64,000 nucleotides of DNA from an uncultured Bacteroidota bacterium (GTDB taxonomy: Bacteria > Bacteroidota > Bacteroidia > Bacteroidales > UBA12481), in assembly GCA_903851365.1 (NCBI GenBank), contig CAINOB010000086.1:1-64000 (forward strand). The letters run 5' to 3'. The first letter of the stretch is position 1. Each line of letters opens with the position of its first letter. This document shows, piece after piece, positions 19,968 to 28,519 of the stretch. The notes under the pieces were generated by a model. It had not been told where the DNA came from and did no database searches. It saw only the letters and a program-made list of their open reading frames with translations. Made by a program: the position numbers and the translations under genes.

Positions 19968-20756
19968 ATGAACTATAACGATATCACAGAGTCTGTCATT
20001 TTATTGACCAAAGAAACAGGTCTTTTTCTCAAAAGCATGACCGGAAAGATTACCGAAGGCATGATTGAAACAAAAGGACAGATGGATTTTGTGACTGATG
20101 TCGATAAAAAAACAGAACAGCTGCTTCTCGATGGCTTAGCGCTAATCATTCCAGAATCAGGGTTTATTGCGGAAGAAGGTACATATACTCACCGGGGATC
20201 AGTTTATAATTGGATTGTTGATCCTTTGGATGGCACAACCAATTTCATTCATGGAGTAAGCCCTTTTTGTATTAGCATCGCCCTGATGGAAAATGAAGAA
20301 CTGGTTATAGGCGTTATTTATGACCCAATCCGGGATGAATGCTTCTCCGCATTCAAAAATGGCCCGGCCCGATTAAACGGCAAAACTTTCACTACCAGTA
20401 AGCGGAACAGCCTGAACCAGGCTCTGGTAGCTACCGGATTTCCTTATACCGATTTTTCCCTGGTCGATGCATATATGGGTTCCTTCAGGGAATTGATGGA
20501 ATGCACGCATGGTATAAGAAGGCTGGGATCAGCAGCTGTGGATCTGGCTTATGTTGCCTGTGGCCGTTATGATGCATTTTGGGAATATCACCTGAAACCC
20601 TGGGATGTTGCCGCAGGAATAGTAATTATTAAACAAGCAGGCGGAATGGTCAGCGATTTTCACGGAGGCAATAACTACCTTTTTGGTGAAACTTTCGTGG
20701 CTACCAACAGCTTGATACATGAAGAGTTTCTCAATGTTCTTAAAAAGTATTTCTGA
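19968..20756 (+). CDS. Inositol monophosphatase family protein (SuhB-like)
   Basis: This 262-residue protein belongs to the Mg2+-dependent inositol monophosphatase/CysQ/FBPase fold. Metal-binding motifs are visible: EEGTY near residue 65, DPLDGTTNFIHG at about residues 84-95, and the C-terminal KPWDVAAG near residue 210. Substrate cannot be fixed from sequence: inositol-1-phosphate, 3'-phosphoadenosine 5'-phosphate or another small phosphate are possible. It sits between mtaB and the ECF sigma gene, ending 5 nt before the latter's start. Confidence 0.88.
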   Translation: MNYNDITESVILLTKETGLFLKSMTGKITEGMIETKGQMDFVTDVDKKTEQLLLDGLALIIPESGFIAEEGTYTHRGSVYNWIVDPLDGTTNFIHGVSPFCISIALMENEELVIGVIYDPIRDECFSAFKNGPARLNGKTFTTSKRNSLNQALVATGFPYTDFSLVDAYMGSFRELMECTHGIRRLGSAAVDLAYVACGRYDAFWEYHLKPWDVAAGIVIIKQAGGMVSDFHGGNNYLFGETFVATNSLIHEEFLNVLKKYF

Positions 20757-20761
20757 TTCAA

Positions 20762-21304
20762 TTGAATATTGATGAATCAATTCTGAAAAAAGGCTTGCGC
20801 TCTGGCGATCGAGAGATTTTTAAATACCTCTTTACCAAGCATTCTCAAGGGCTGGTTGCATACGGATCCTCCCTTACAAGAGATTCTGAAGCTGCAAAGG
20901 AACTTGTTCAGGATCTATTTATGGAGATCTGGGAGAAAAGAAAAATCATTCAGATTAAAGGTTCCATAAAACCGTACCTGTACTCATCCATGTATCACAA
21001 GGCTCTTAACTGGTTGAGAGCCAAAAAGATCAGGGAAATTTATGTAAATAATCCAGTTGAAATATCTAATTGGTTCCCTTATCCTGTCAATCCTGACCGT
21101 ATCGATGTTCTTAAACTTGAATTAATTGAAAAGCAAATCAGGTTACTGCCCGATCAGTGCCGCGAAGTATTCACCAGATCAGTAATTTTAGACGAGCAGC
21201 ACAGTGAAATAGCATCGCATCTTGGTCTGAATATCAAGACGGTAGAGAATCACCTGTCACGAGCCCGGAAAATACTTAGAGAAAGGTTAAAAAAAATACG
21301 TTGA
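20762..21304 (+). CDS. ECF RNA polymerase sigma factor with TTG start
   Basis: A 180-residue sigma-70 family ECF factor. Region 2 is seen as YLFTKHSQGL...AAKELVQDLFMEIW, and region 4 as LLPDQCREVF...HSEIASHLGLNIKTVENHLSRA, a typical helix-turn-helix. No in-frame ATG exists near the expected N-terminus (the ATG at 20772 is out of frame), so TTG at 20762 is the most likely start, 5 nt after the phosphatase stop. The partner anti-sigma gene follows after 31 nt. Bacteroidota ECF factors of this type usually sit with a FecR protein and a TonB-dependent receptor; here no receptor is adjacent. Confidence 0.9.
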   Translation: MNIDESILKKGLRSGDREIFKYLFTKHSQGLVAYGSSLTRDSEAAKELVQDLFMEIWEKRKIIQIKGSIKPYLYSSMYHKALNWLRAKKIREIYVNNPVEISNWFPYPVNPDRIDVLKLELIEKQIRLLPDQCREVFTRSVILDEQHSEIASHLGLNIKTVENHLSRARKILRERLKKIR

Positions 21305-21335
21305 TCGTTGGGGGTTTTTACCCTGGTTAGGTGTC

Positions 21336-22100
21336 ATGGAAGAAAATACAGACTCCATGATAACGGACGAATTGCTTTTTAGGTTTTTTGGTGGCGAAAC
21401 AAGCGAAAGAGAAAACCGCATGATCAGGGATTGGCTCACAAACTATCCTGATCAATCACTCCGGGTTTCAGAACTCAGAGAAATTTATGACTCAGCCGAA
21501 CCATTGCTGGCTTCTGAAGAAATTGAGAATGAATGGAACAGGCTGGAGCCGGTATTTTCTGCCGATAGAAAGATTCTCAAGATCCGTCCCTCAAAATCGG
21601 CTAAACTATTAAGAATTGCCGCTGTTTTACTGGTCCTGGTCGGATCAGGATTACTCTGGATTTTTCATACCAAAAATTACGTAGTTAACAACCGTGACCT
21701 GGTAACAAAAACCATTGTTCTTCCCGACGGCACTCAGGTTGATCTCGGACCTGCATCGAAACTCGTGTACAATGACAAATTCCTTGAGGGCGTTCGTGAA
21801 ATCAGGCTCACCGGTGACGCCTGTTTTAACGTTACCTCTGATCCGGCACATCCTTTTACCGTATTCGCAGGATTAGCTAAAATCAAAGTCACTGGAACAC
21901 GATTTGTTGTCAATGCCCCCCCTACCTCACAAGAGGTTGAAGTTTCCGTCAAGTCGGGTAATGTCCTGTTTTACAATAGTGAAACATTAGACAAGAACTC
22001 ATTCAGAATGAGCCTTCTGGCCGGCGAAAAAGGAATTTTCCAACCATCACTCAACCGGATGGATAAAACAAAAGACCCCTATTTCCAAACCACACCATAA
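21336..22100 (+). CDS. FecR-type anti-sigma factor, short form
   Basis: The 254-residue protein has a cytoplasmic N-terminal anti-sigma region (ELLFRFFGGETSERE, RMIRDWL), one transmembrane helix at about residues 88-107 and a periplasmic FecR domain (TKTIVLPDGTQVDLGPASKLVY, EVEVSVKSGNVLFY). It stops right after the FecR domain. Typical Bacteroidota FecR homologues are 300-400 residues and continue into a C-terminal domain (DUF4974/STN-like) that contacts the TonB-dependent receptor. That domain is absent here, which fits the absence of a neighbouring susC-type gene. It should hold the adjacent sigma factor in check; the signal is unknown. Confidence 0.85.
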   Translation: MEENTDSMITDELLFRFFGGETSERENRMIRDWLTNYPDQSLRVSELREIYDSAEPLLASEEIENEWNRLEPVFSADRKILKIRPSKSAKLLRIAAVLLVLVGSGLLWIFHTKNYVVNNRDLVTKTIVLPDGTQVDLGPASKLVYNDKFLEGVREIRLTGDACFNVTSDPAHPFTVFAGLAKIKVTGTRFVVNAPPTSQEVEVSVKSGNVLFYNSETLDKNSFRMSLLAGEKGIFQPSLNRMDKTKDPYFQTTP

Positions 22101-22126
22101 AAAATTAACCTGCTAACTTCCACACC

Positions 22127-23587
22127 ATGAAAAAAGCTTTTACCCTATGGGTTTGTCTCACATTCCTGATGATTGCCCAGCTGAACGCGAAGGAGCTGCA
22201 AGCATTGTTCCACAATGCCAGCTTCTTTAGTCCGAATGAGGGTCCCTTTGTTGAGACTTATTTGAAAATCTTCGGACCATCGGTCGAATACATTAAAACT
22301 GCACGAGGCACTTTCCAGGCGTCCCTGGAAGTCACCATGGTTTTTAAAAAGGACGATAAAATAGTCGATTTCCGAAAGTATAATCTTTTAAGCGCCGAAC
22401 TTGAAGATACAGCAAAGTCCCAGCCCCACTTTATTGATCAGCAAAGGATTTCAATGCCGTATGGCGTATACCAGCTCGACCTGACGATTAAGGACAACAA
22501 CACAAAAGATCCTCCTATTGAGCATGGAGAGATCCTTGCTATGGAATTCAACAAGACCAATTTAAAATTCAGCGACTTTCAATTCGTCGAATCCTTCCAG
22601 CCTACAAAACAGGAGAACATTCTGACTAAGAGCGGTTTCGATCTGGTACCCTTTGTCGGTGATTTCTTCCCTGAAAGTGCCAAAACCATATCATTCTATA
22701 CCGAGTTATATAACCTGGATAAAAAGATCGGAATCGGTCAGGATTTTATCTACAGATATTACCTGGAATCATTTGAAACCAATTTCGGACTGGCCGATTA
22801 CTCAAAGTTTCAGAGGCAAAAAGCTGCCGTGGTAAACCCAATTCTTGCCACCTTGCAGATAGCCGAACTTCCAAGTGGAAATTATAATCTGGTGGTTGAG
22901 GCAAGGGATCGTAACAACGAGGTAATTCTGCTGAATAAAATTTTCTTCCAACGGAGTAACCCGGGAATTCAGATTAATCTTACTGATATTCAAAGTGTTG
23001 ATATCACATCCACCTTTGCGGAAAAAATTAATTCGATTGATTCGCTGAAATTCTATCTTTTAAGCCTGGCACCGGTTTCCTCGATGATTGAGATTCAGTT
23101 TGCAAAAAATCTGGTTGGCACAACTGAGACCAAACAGATGCAGAAGTTTTTATATAATTTCTGGAAAACCCGTAACGAAAAGAATCCGGAAGCTGAATGG
23201 AATCGATACAAGGAACAGGTTATGATGATGGAAGATGCTTACAAAACAAAAATCAAACATGGTTTCGAGACCGATATGGGCCGTGTCTGGTTAAAGTATG
23301 GAGCACCAGATCAGGTGGAAGAAAACAAGCACGAACCCAATGCATATCCATACATTATCTGGCAATTCTTCCATATTGATGAGCAGAATAACAAGAGGTT
23401 CATCTTTTATAATCCTCATCTGGCCGGAACAGAATACCTCCTGTTACATTCCGATGCACGTGGCGAACTTTACAATCCTTACTGGCAATATGAATTATAT
23501 AGCAGAACAGCTACACTGAAAAACTATGATAATCTTAATTTCGATGCCGGATATGGTGGGCGTGCACTTGACAATTTTAAAAAATAG
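22127..23587 (+). CDS. GWxTD domain-containing exported protein
   Basis: A 486-residue protein with an N-terminal signal peptide (MKKAFTLWVCLTFLMIAQLNA). The N-terminal two-thirds is beta-rich with no motif I recognise. The C-terminal part has the GWxTD-family signature as GFETDMGRVWLKYGAPD (GFETD at residues 379-383, Trp replaced by Phe), preceded by the NFWKTRN segment and followed by IIWQFFHID. The family is largely confined to Bacteroidota and related phyla, and its function is unknown. It follows the sigma/anti-sigma pair by 26 nt and precedes the acyltransferase by 13 nt, so it is a likely target or effector of that regulatory pair. Confidence 0.82.
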   Translation: MKKAFTLWVCLTFLMIAQLNAKELQALFHNASFFSPNEGPFVETYLKIFGPSVEYIKTARGTFQASLEVTMVFKKDDKIVDFRKYNLLSAELEDTAKSQPHFIDQQRISMPYGVYQLDLTIKDNNTKDPPIEHGEILAMEFNKTNLKFSDFQFVESFQPTKQENILTKSGFDLVPFVGDFFPESAKTISFYTELYNLDKKIGIGQDFIYRYYLESFETNFGLADYSKFQRQKAAVVNPILATLQIAELPSGNYNLVVEARDRNNEVILLNKIFFQRSNPGIQINLTDIQSVDITSTFAEKINSIDSLKFYLLSLAPVSSMIEIQFAKNLVGTTETKQMQKFLYNFWKTRNEKNPEAEWNRYKEQVMMMEDAYKTKIKHGFETDMGRVWLKYGAPDQVEENKHEPNAYPYIIWQFFHIDEQNNKRFIFYNPHLAGTEYLLLHSDARGELYNPYWQYELYSRTATLKNYDNLNFDAGYGGRALDNFKK

Positions 23588-23600
23588 TTAATACACTAAC

Positions 23601-24494
23601 ATGAAACGAATACTTCCCGGGTTAACCTGGCTGATATTATGGATATTATCCTGGTTACCCGGGTTCGTTTTTCATTTCCTGGCGATGGTAACAAACTTCA
23701 TCGCATCCGGGATTTTCGGTTACCGCAAGGAAGTTGTGCTTTCCAATATTGACCGATCATTTCCTGAACTATCTACTGAAGAAAAACAAGAAATAGCACG
23801 GAAATTCTACAAACATTTCTCAGAACTCTTCCTTGAAATCATACTCTTGCTCAGGCTAAACCCGAATAAACTCTCATCGCGGCTGAGTTTCTCTGACCCT
23901 GAGGTTATTGCCGGCGCCCTCCGGGCAAAGCAAAATATCATTACAGCCACCGGCCATTTTGGTAACTGGGAATGGAATGTTCCTTTGCTGCTTGCTTCAG
24001 GATACAGGGTTCTTGCAGTGTACAAGCCCCAATCCAGCAAGTTTTCCGATCAGTTAATGAAAGATATACGTCAAAAGCCGGGAGTCATTTTGGTTCCGAT
24101 GAAGGATACCTATCGGGTTATATCCAGGGAAATTAACAGCAGCGAAGCACCATTTGCACTGCTATTAGTGGCAGATCAGATTCCGGCACGCGGGGATATC
24201 CGGTTCTGGACTACATTCCTCAATCAAGACAGTGCTTTCTTTACCGGAACCGAAAAGATCTCCAAAAGCTTCAACCTTCCGGTCTATTATCTCGATCAGG
24301 TAAAAAATCGATTCGCGAATTATAAGGTAAACATGACCCTGCTGCATAATGGAACAAGTTTGGTCCAGAAAGGTGATGTAACCAGAAAATTCGCCGAATT
24401 GCTTGAGAAATCCATCCGGCACACTCCATACCTCTGGCTCTGGTCGCACCGTAGATGGAAATATCATCGCGAGGAATTACCTTTGAAGGCATGA
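23601..24494 (+). CDS. Lysophospholipid/lipid A acyltransferase (LpxL/HtrB family)
   Basis: This 297-residue inner-membrane protein starts with hydrophobic helices (TWLILWILSWLPGFVFHFL) and carries the catalytic HX4E motif as GHFGNWEW near residue 118, followed by the conserved LLVADQIP and FLNQDSAFFTG motifs. The family transfers secondary acyl chains onto lipid A or acylates related lipids at the cytoplasmic face. The acyl donor and exact position cannot be read from sequence. Its stop overlaps the ATG of the glycosyltransferase gene (ATGA), which suggests coupled expression. Confidence 0.87.
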   Translation: MKRILPGLTWLILWILSWLPGFVFHFLAMVTNFIASGIFGYRKEVVLSNIDRSFPELSTEEKQEIARKFYKHFSELFLEIILLLRLNPNKLSSRLSFSDPEVIAGALRAKQNIITATGHFGNWEWNVPLLLASGYRVLAVYKPQSSKFSDQLMKDIRQKPGVILVPMKDTYRVISREINSSEAPFALLLVADQIPARGDIRFWTTFLNQDSAFFTGTEKISKSFNLPVYYLDQVKNRFANYKVNMTLLHNGTSLVQKGDVTRKFAELLEKSIRHTPYLWLWSHRRWKYHREELPLKA

Positions 24495-25516
24495 ATCAGG
24501 TATCCGTTATCATCCTCGGCTGGAATAGTCTCTCTTATCTCCAGAAATTCCTTCCTTCATTAATTGCAAATACACCATCAGATTTAGCCGATATCGTTGT
24601 GGTTGATAATGCCAGCACGGATGGAACGGCTGAGTGGATCTCCTCAGAGCATCCCGGGATAATATTAAAAGTCTTTGACAGAAATTATGGTTATGCAGGG
24701 GGTTATAAAATTGCCATCGAAGACATCCAAACGAAATATTCAGTTTTATTGAATTCGGATGTTGAAGTAACACCAGGTTGGATAAACGCGCTGGTCAAAT
24801 TTATGGAGAAACATCCGGCTGCAGGTGCTGTTGCACCAAAAATTAGAAGTTACAGCAACCGGGATTCCTTCGAATATGCGGGTGCTGCGGGGGGGTGGAT
24901 CGACTGTTATGGTTACCCTTTTTGCCGTGGCAGGATATTTAATTCTATTGAGCGGGATACCGGGCAATTTGATCAGCCGGTAAGAGTATTCTGGGCATCC
25001 GGTGCATGCCTGATGGTTAGTAACGAGGCCTACCGAAATTCCGGAGAACTAGATCCCTTGTTTTTTGCCCACATGGAAGAAATTGATTTATGCTGGCGAT
25101 TCCATTCTCATGGGTATGAAGTTTGGTACACCCCTGATTCATTGATATTTCATGTTGGCGGAGGAGCTTTGCCGAATGAGAGTCCTCATAAACTTTACCT
25201 TAATTTCAGAAACAACTTGTTGCTGCTTCGTAAAAATCTTCCTTCCGAAGCACTTAGTCGCATATTATTCATTCGTAAAGTCCTCGATGGAATAGCAGCC
25301 CTTCAATACTTATTAAAGGGAAAACCTGCCTCTTTCATGGCCGTTTTAAAGGCCCATCGTGATTTTTCAAGGTTATGGAAAAAAGAATACCGTAATTATT
25401 CCGGACTAACCCATCACACTCCGTGGCAATTAGATGGTTGGTATAACAAAAGCATTGTAGCTGCTTTTTACATCGCCGGCAAAAGAAAATTTATTGAGTT
25501 AATTAATCAGAGGTAA
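24491..25516 (+). CDS. Family 2 glycosyltransferase
   Basis: This 342-residue protein begins with the GT2 nucleotide-sugar fold (VSVIILGWNSLSYL, VVDNASTDGTAEWI) and has a DxD-like motif in LLNSDVEVTPGW near residue 88. The segment from WASGACLMVS to FFAHMEEIDLCWRF is typical of the WbbL/rhamnosyltransferase-like branch. Likely role: adding a sugar to a cell-surface glycan. I chose the ATG at 24491 (MNQVSVII), which overlaps the acyltransferase stop; the longer frame start at 24455 is inside that gene. Its 3' end overlaps the convergent murF by 10 bp. Confidence 0.88.
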   Translation: MNQVSVIILGWNSLSYLQKFLPSLIANTPSDLADIVVVDNASTDGTAEWISSEHPGIILKVFDRNYGYAGGYKIAIEDIQTKYSVLLNSDVEVTPGWINALVKFMEKHPAAGAVAPKIRSYSNRDSFEYAGAAGGWIDCYGYPFCRGRIFNSIERDTGQFDQPVRVFWASGACLMVSNEAYRNSGELDPLFFAHMEEIDLCWRFHSHGYEVWYTPDSLIFHVGGGALPNESPHKLYLNFRNNLLLLRKNLPSEALSRILFIRKVLDGIAALQYLLKGKPASFMAVLKAHRDFSRLWKKEYRNYSGLTHHTPWQLDGWYNKSIVAAFYIAGKRKFIELINQR

Positions 25517-26802
25517 TCTACCAACTGTTCAAGCTGCATCCCCCGCGATCCCTTTATAAGGATATTGCAGCTATTAAATTTGGCGGCAGAAAGATATTCC
25601 TTCAGGTCATCAATGTTTTTAAAAAAACTGTGTAGGAAACCTGTTGAGCATTTGAAAAAACGGGGCCCGACAAAAATTATCTCCTCGAAATCCAGAAGAT
25701 CGGCCTGACGTATAATACTGAGGTGTTCTGCAGCTGAATGCTCTCCCAGCTCAAACATATCTCCAAGAATAACAATTTGGCGGGGAAGGTGCAAAAGCGA
25801 AAAATTTTCAACAGCGAGGCTCATGCTGGATGGATTTGCATTATATGCATCGAGCAAAAGATTATTGCTGCTGGTTTGCAGCCATTGCGAGCGCATATTA
25901 CCGGGAACATAAGATTCGATTCCGGTATTTATCTGGTCAGGAGTCAATCCCAACCAGTCACCTATCGATATAGCTGCCAGAATATTATAGAGATTGTATC
26001 CACCTGTCAGGTGACTACTAACTTTCGTTAAATTATTGGATCCACGCCTTGTCCATGCAACTTCGAGAAAACGGTCACGATGGATGGCTGATCCGCAGGT
26101 ATCTGCATTTTCGCTGGTTCCATAGCTATAAAAAGGATAACTGCCAGCCAGCTTTACCAGGAGATCATCGTCTTGATTAACAAACAGTTTACCACCGTTA
26201 CTTTTTATTGAGTCGTACAATTCGTTTTTTGTACTGACCACACCTTCAAATGATCCGAATCCCTCCAGGTGAGCCTTACCGATATTGGTTATCAATCCTG
26301 CATTCGGCTTTGCAATTTTGCACAGGAACTCAATCTCCAGTGGGTGATTGGCACCCATCTCGACTATGAGGATTTCAGTATCCTGATTGGCAGAAAGCAA
26401 GGTTAATGGAACTCCAATGTGATTATTAAAATTTCCAGCAGTTGCAATCGTTTGATATTTTTGACGCAATACCGAGTGGATCAGCTCCTTTGTTGTAGTT
26501 TTTCCATTCGTCCCGGTCAGAGCAATCACTGGTATTTTCAATTGGGTACGGTGGTATGAGGCCAGTTCCTGCAAAAAACTCAGTACATCGGGAACCAGAA
26601 TATATCGGTCATCTTTTACGATTGAAGGGTCATCGACGATAGCTAAAGCGCTACCCTGCTCCAATGCATCAGCAGCAAAAAGATTTCCGTTAAAATGATC
26701 GCCTCTCAGGGAAAAATACAGACAGCCGGGTTTAACTCTCCGGCTGTCGGTACAGATCTGCGGATATTGCAGATAAGTTGTATAAAAATCTTCGGATCTC
26801 AC
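25507..26802 (-). CDS. murF: UDP-N-acetylmuramoyl-tripeptide--D-Ala-D-Ala ligase
   Basis: MurF adds D-Ala-D-Ala to UDP-MurNAc-tripeptide, the last cytoplasmic step of peptidoglycan precursor synthesis. The 431-residue protein has the N-terminal recognition domain (TDSRRVKPGCLYFSLRGDHFNGN), the P-loop GTNGKTTTKE at residues 97-106, the VEMGANHPLEIEFLC motif and the C-terminal Mur ligase domain (DAYNANPSSM, LGDMFELG). Length is normal. It lies 3 nt after gldJ on the same strand, so both are likely cotranscribed. Confidence 0.95.
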   Translation of the reverse strand: MRSEDFYTTYLQYPQICTDSRRVKPGCLYFSLRGDHFNGNLFAADALEQGSALAIVDDPSIVKDDRYILVPDVLSFLQELASYHRTQLKIPVIALTGTNGKTTTKELIHSVLRQKYQTIATAGNFNNHIGVPLTLLSANQDTEILIVEMGANHPLEIEFLCKIAKPNAGLITNIGKAHLEGFGSFEGVVSTKNELYDSIKSNGGKLFVNQDDDLLVKLAGSYPFYSYGTSENADTCGSAIHRDRFLEVAWTRRGSNNLTKVSSHLTGGYNLYNILAAISIGDWLGLTPDQINTGIESYVPGNMRSQWLQTSSNNLLLDAYNANPSSMSLAVENFSLLHLPRQIVILGDMFELGEHSAAEHLSIIRQADLLDFEEIIFVGPRFFKCSTGFLHSFFKNIDDLKEYLSAAKFNSCNILIKGSRGMQLEQLVDYL

Positions 26803-26805
26803 ATC

Positions 26806-28287
26806 CTATTTGCCATCGGATTTACCAAGGCGCGACATAGCACAGCGGAATCCGATATCATCAGTGGCTTTATCCTCATCAAGGTATCTGCGGGTAGCAG
26901 GAATCAGCCAGTAAGCCCGATCACGCCAAGAGCCGCCTTTATAGACTCGTGATTTATCAGATATATCGCTTGTTATACCAAGTTTGTTGGCACCGGTACC
27001 TGGGAAATACATCAGTGAGGTACTTTTGGAATCATCCTGGTCAGTTCCGGTGGATCCTATGCTTGAACGTCCGTCACCATCTCGATAATTGCGGTTATCC
27101 GAACGTTTGTAATTCATTCTTTTCTCATTTTCAGCTGCGGTCATCACTCTTTGTGGAATTCTGCCCAGTGAATCTTTCTCGGCTATGTTCCCTTCTGCAT
27201 CGCGTTGCTGAACCTTAAAAACATTACCACGGTAAGGACTGAGTTCATCAACATCCATCGACGACAAGGGACGGTAGATATCCAAAACCCATTCATTAAC
27301 GTTACCTGCCATATCATAAAGACCATAATCATTAGGCAGATATGTCTTTACAGGTGAGGTATAAGGATAAGCATCATTGAGTGAACCGGAAACTCCCATA
27401 TAATCGCCACGTCCGCGAACAAAGTTGGCCATGAGAGAACCTCTTTTTGCTTTATCCTCGTTCCTGGTATAATTTCCGCGCCACGGGAACATCCGTTTGC
27501 TGTCTATCATTTCTTCCTTGGCAACCAAACCCAAAGCAGCAAATTCCCATTCTGCTTCGGTTGGGAGACGGTACTTCGGATAGAAGAAACCATCTTCCAT
27601 ACGTGCTTTCCGGACAGTTTTGTTTGGATCCAGATTTGGAAGGTCCTGACGAACAACGCCTTCATATTGTCCTGCCAGATAGGCTTCCGTATTAAAATTT
27701 TTTGCACTTGTCTGATTGGGATCCTGCATCAGGATACCCTCCTTGATCAACATGCTCTCATTTACGCGATCTGTTCTCCAGTCGCAATATTGTGTTGCCT
27801 GAAGCCAGGTAACACCGACCACCGGATAATCATTATAAGAAGGATGACGCAGATAATACTCAGTCATAGGCTCATTAAATGCGAGAGCACCCCTCCAGAC
27901 CAGTGTATCAGGTAATGCCTGCTGGTAAACAAGAGGATAATCAGTATAAACACGCTTCAGCCAATGAAGGTATTCACGATAATCAGCATTTGTAACTTCC
28001 GTTTCATCCATATAAAATGACGAAACAGTTACCCTGCGTGGAATATTATTCCAATCGAAGCGGACATCATCAGCCACACGGCCCAAAGAAAACGTTCCTC
28101 CTTCAATAAAAACCAATCCCGGTCCTGTAGGTTGGTTAAAACCAGCCATATACTCATATCCTCCATTCTTGGGGTCATTGTAGGCCCAGCCGGTCTTGGA
28201 AGACTTTAAGCTGCTTTTGCTGCAACTGCCCAGTGACAAGACTAGACCAAATGCGATCAGAAGAAAACTAAACAATCTGATTTTCAT
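26806..28287 (-). CDS. gldJ: T9SS/gliding lipoprotein GldJ
   Basis: GldJ is an outer-membrane-associated lipoprotein with a formylglycine-generating-enzyme-like (sulfatase-modifying factor) fold, needed for type IX secretion and gliding in Flavobacterium. The 493-residue protein has a lipobox ending SLGSC (Cys22) and the family phrases TGPGLVFIEGGTFSLG, SFYMDETEVTNADY, NYLRHP-like YYLRHPSYNDYPVVGVTW, and DMAGNVNEWV. These match GldJ more closely than GldK/PorK. I place the start at the ATG at 28287; a TTG nine bases upstream is less likely. It is divergent from porU and followed by murF. Confidence 0.92.
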   Translation of the reverse strand: MKIRLFSFLLIAFGLVLSLGSCSKSSLKSSKTGWAYNDPKNGGYEYMAGFNQPTGPGLVFIEGGTFSLGRVADDVRFDWNNIPRRVTVSSFYMDETEVTNADYREYLHWLKRVYTDYPLVYQQALPDTLVWRGALAFNEPMTEYYLRHPSYNDYPVVGVTWLQATQYCDWRTDRVNESMLIKEGILMQDPNQTSAKNFNTEAYLAGQYEGVVRQDLPNLDPNKTVRKARMEDGFFYPKYRLPTEAEWEFAALGLVAKEEMIDSKRMFPWRGNYTRNEDKAKRGSLMANFVRGRGDYMGVSGSLNDAYPYTSPVKTYLPNDYGLYDMAGNVNEWVLDIYRPLSSMDVDELSPYRGNVFKVQQRDAEGNIAEKDSLGRIPQRVMTAAENEKRMNYKRSDNRNYRDGDGRSSIGSTGTDQDDSKSTSLMYFPGTGANKLGITSDISDKSRVYKGGSWRDRAYWLIPATRRYLDEDKATDDIGFRCAMSRLGKSDGK

Positions 28288-28315
28288 GACTTTCAAAGGG
28301 TATTAAATCAATGTA

Positions 28316-28323
28316 CAAAATTA
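28316..28323 (-). promoter_or_regulatory. Candidate gldJ promoter -7 element
   Basis: On the minus strand TAATTTTG matches the Bacteroidota TAnnTTTG consensus exactly and lies 28 nt before the gldJ ATG. A TTTG at the ideal -33 spacing was not found. Confidence 0.45.
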
Positions 28324-28519
28324 ACTATTTTTATCACTAACACTGACTTTCAGTATCAAAAGCGGCCGAAATTAAGAAAAAATCAGCGAAAGCTTGATTA
28401 ATAACGCAGCTCGTTTCCGTTTATTTTTTAGACGCTATTGTTAATATTTTTCCGGAACCATTTTTTTTGGGCACAATTTCAAACCTAGACAGACGTTTTT
28501 TCATTAATATTACCCCGAT

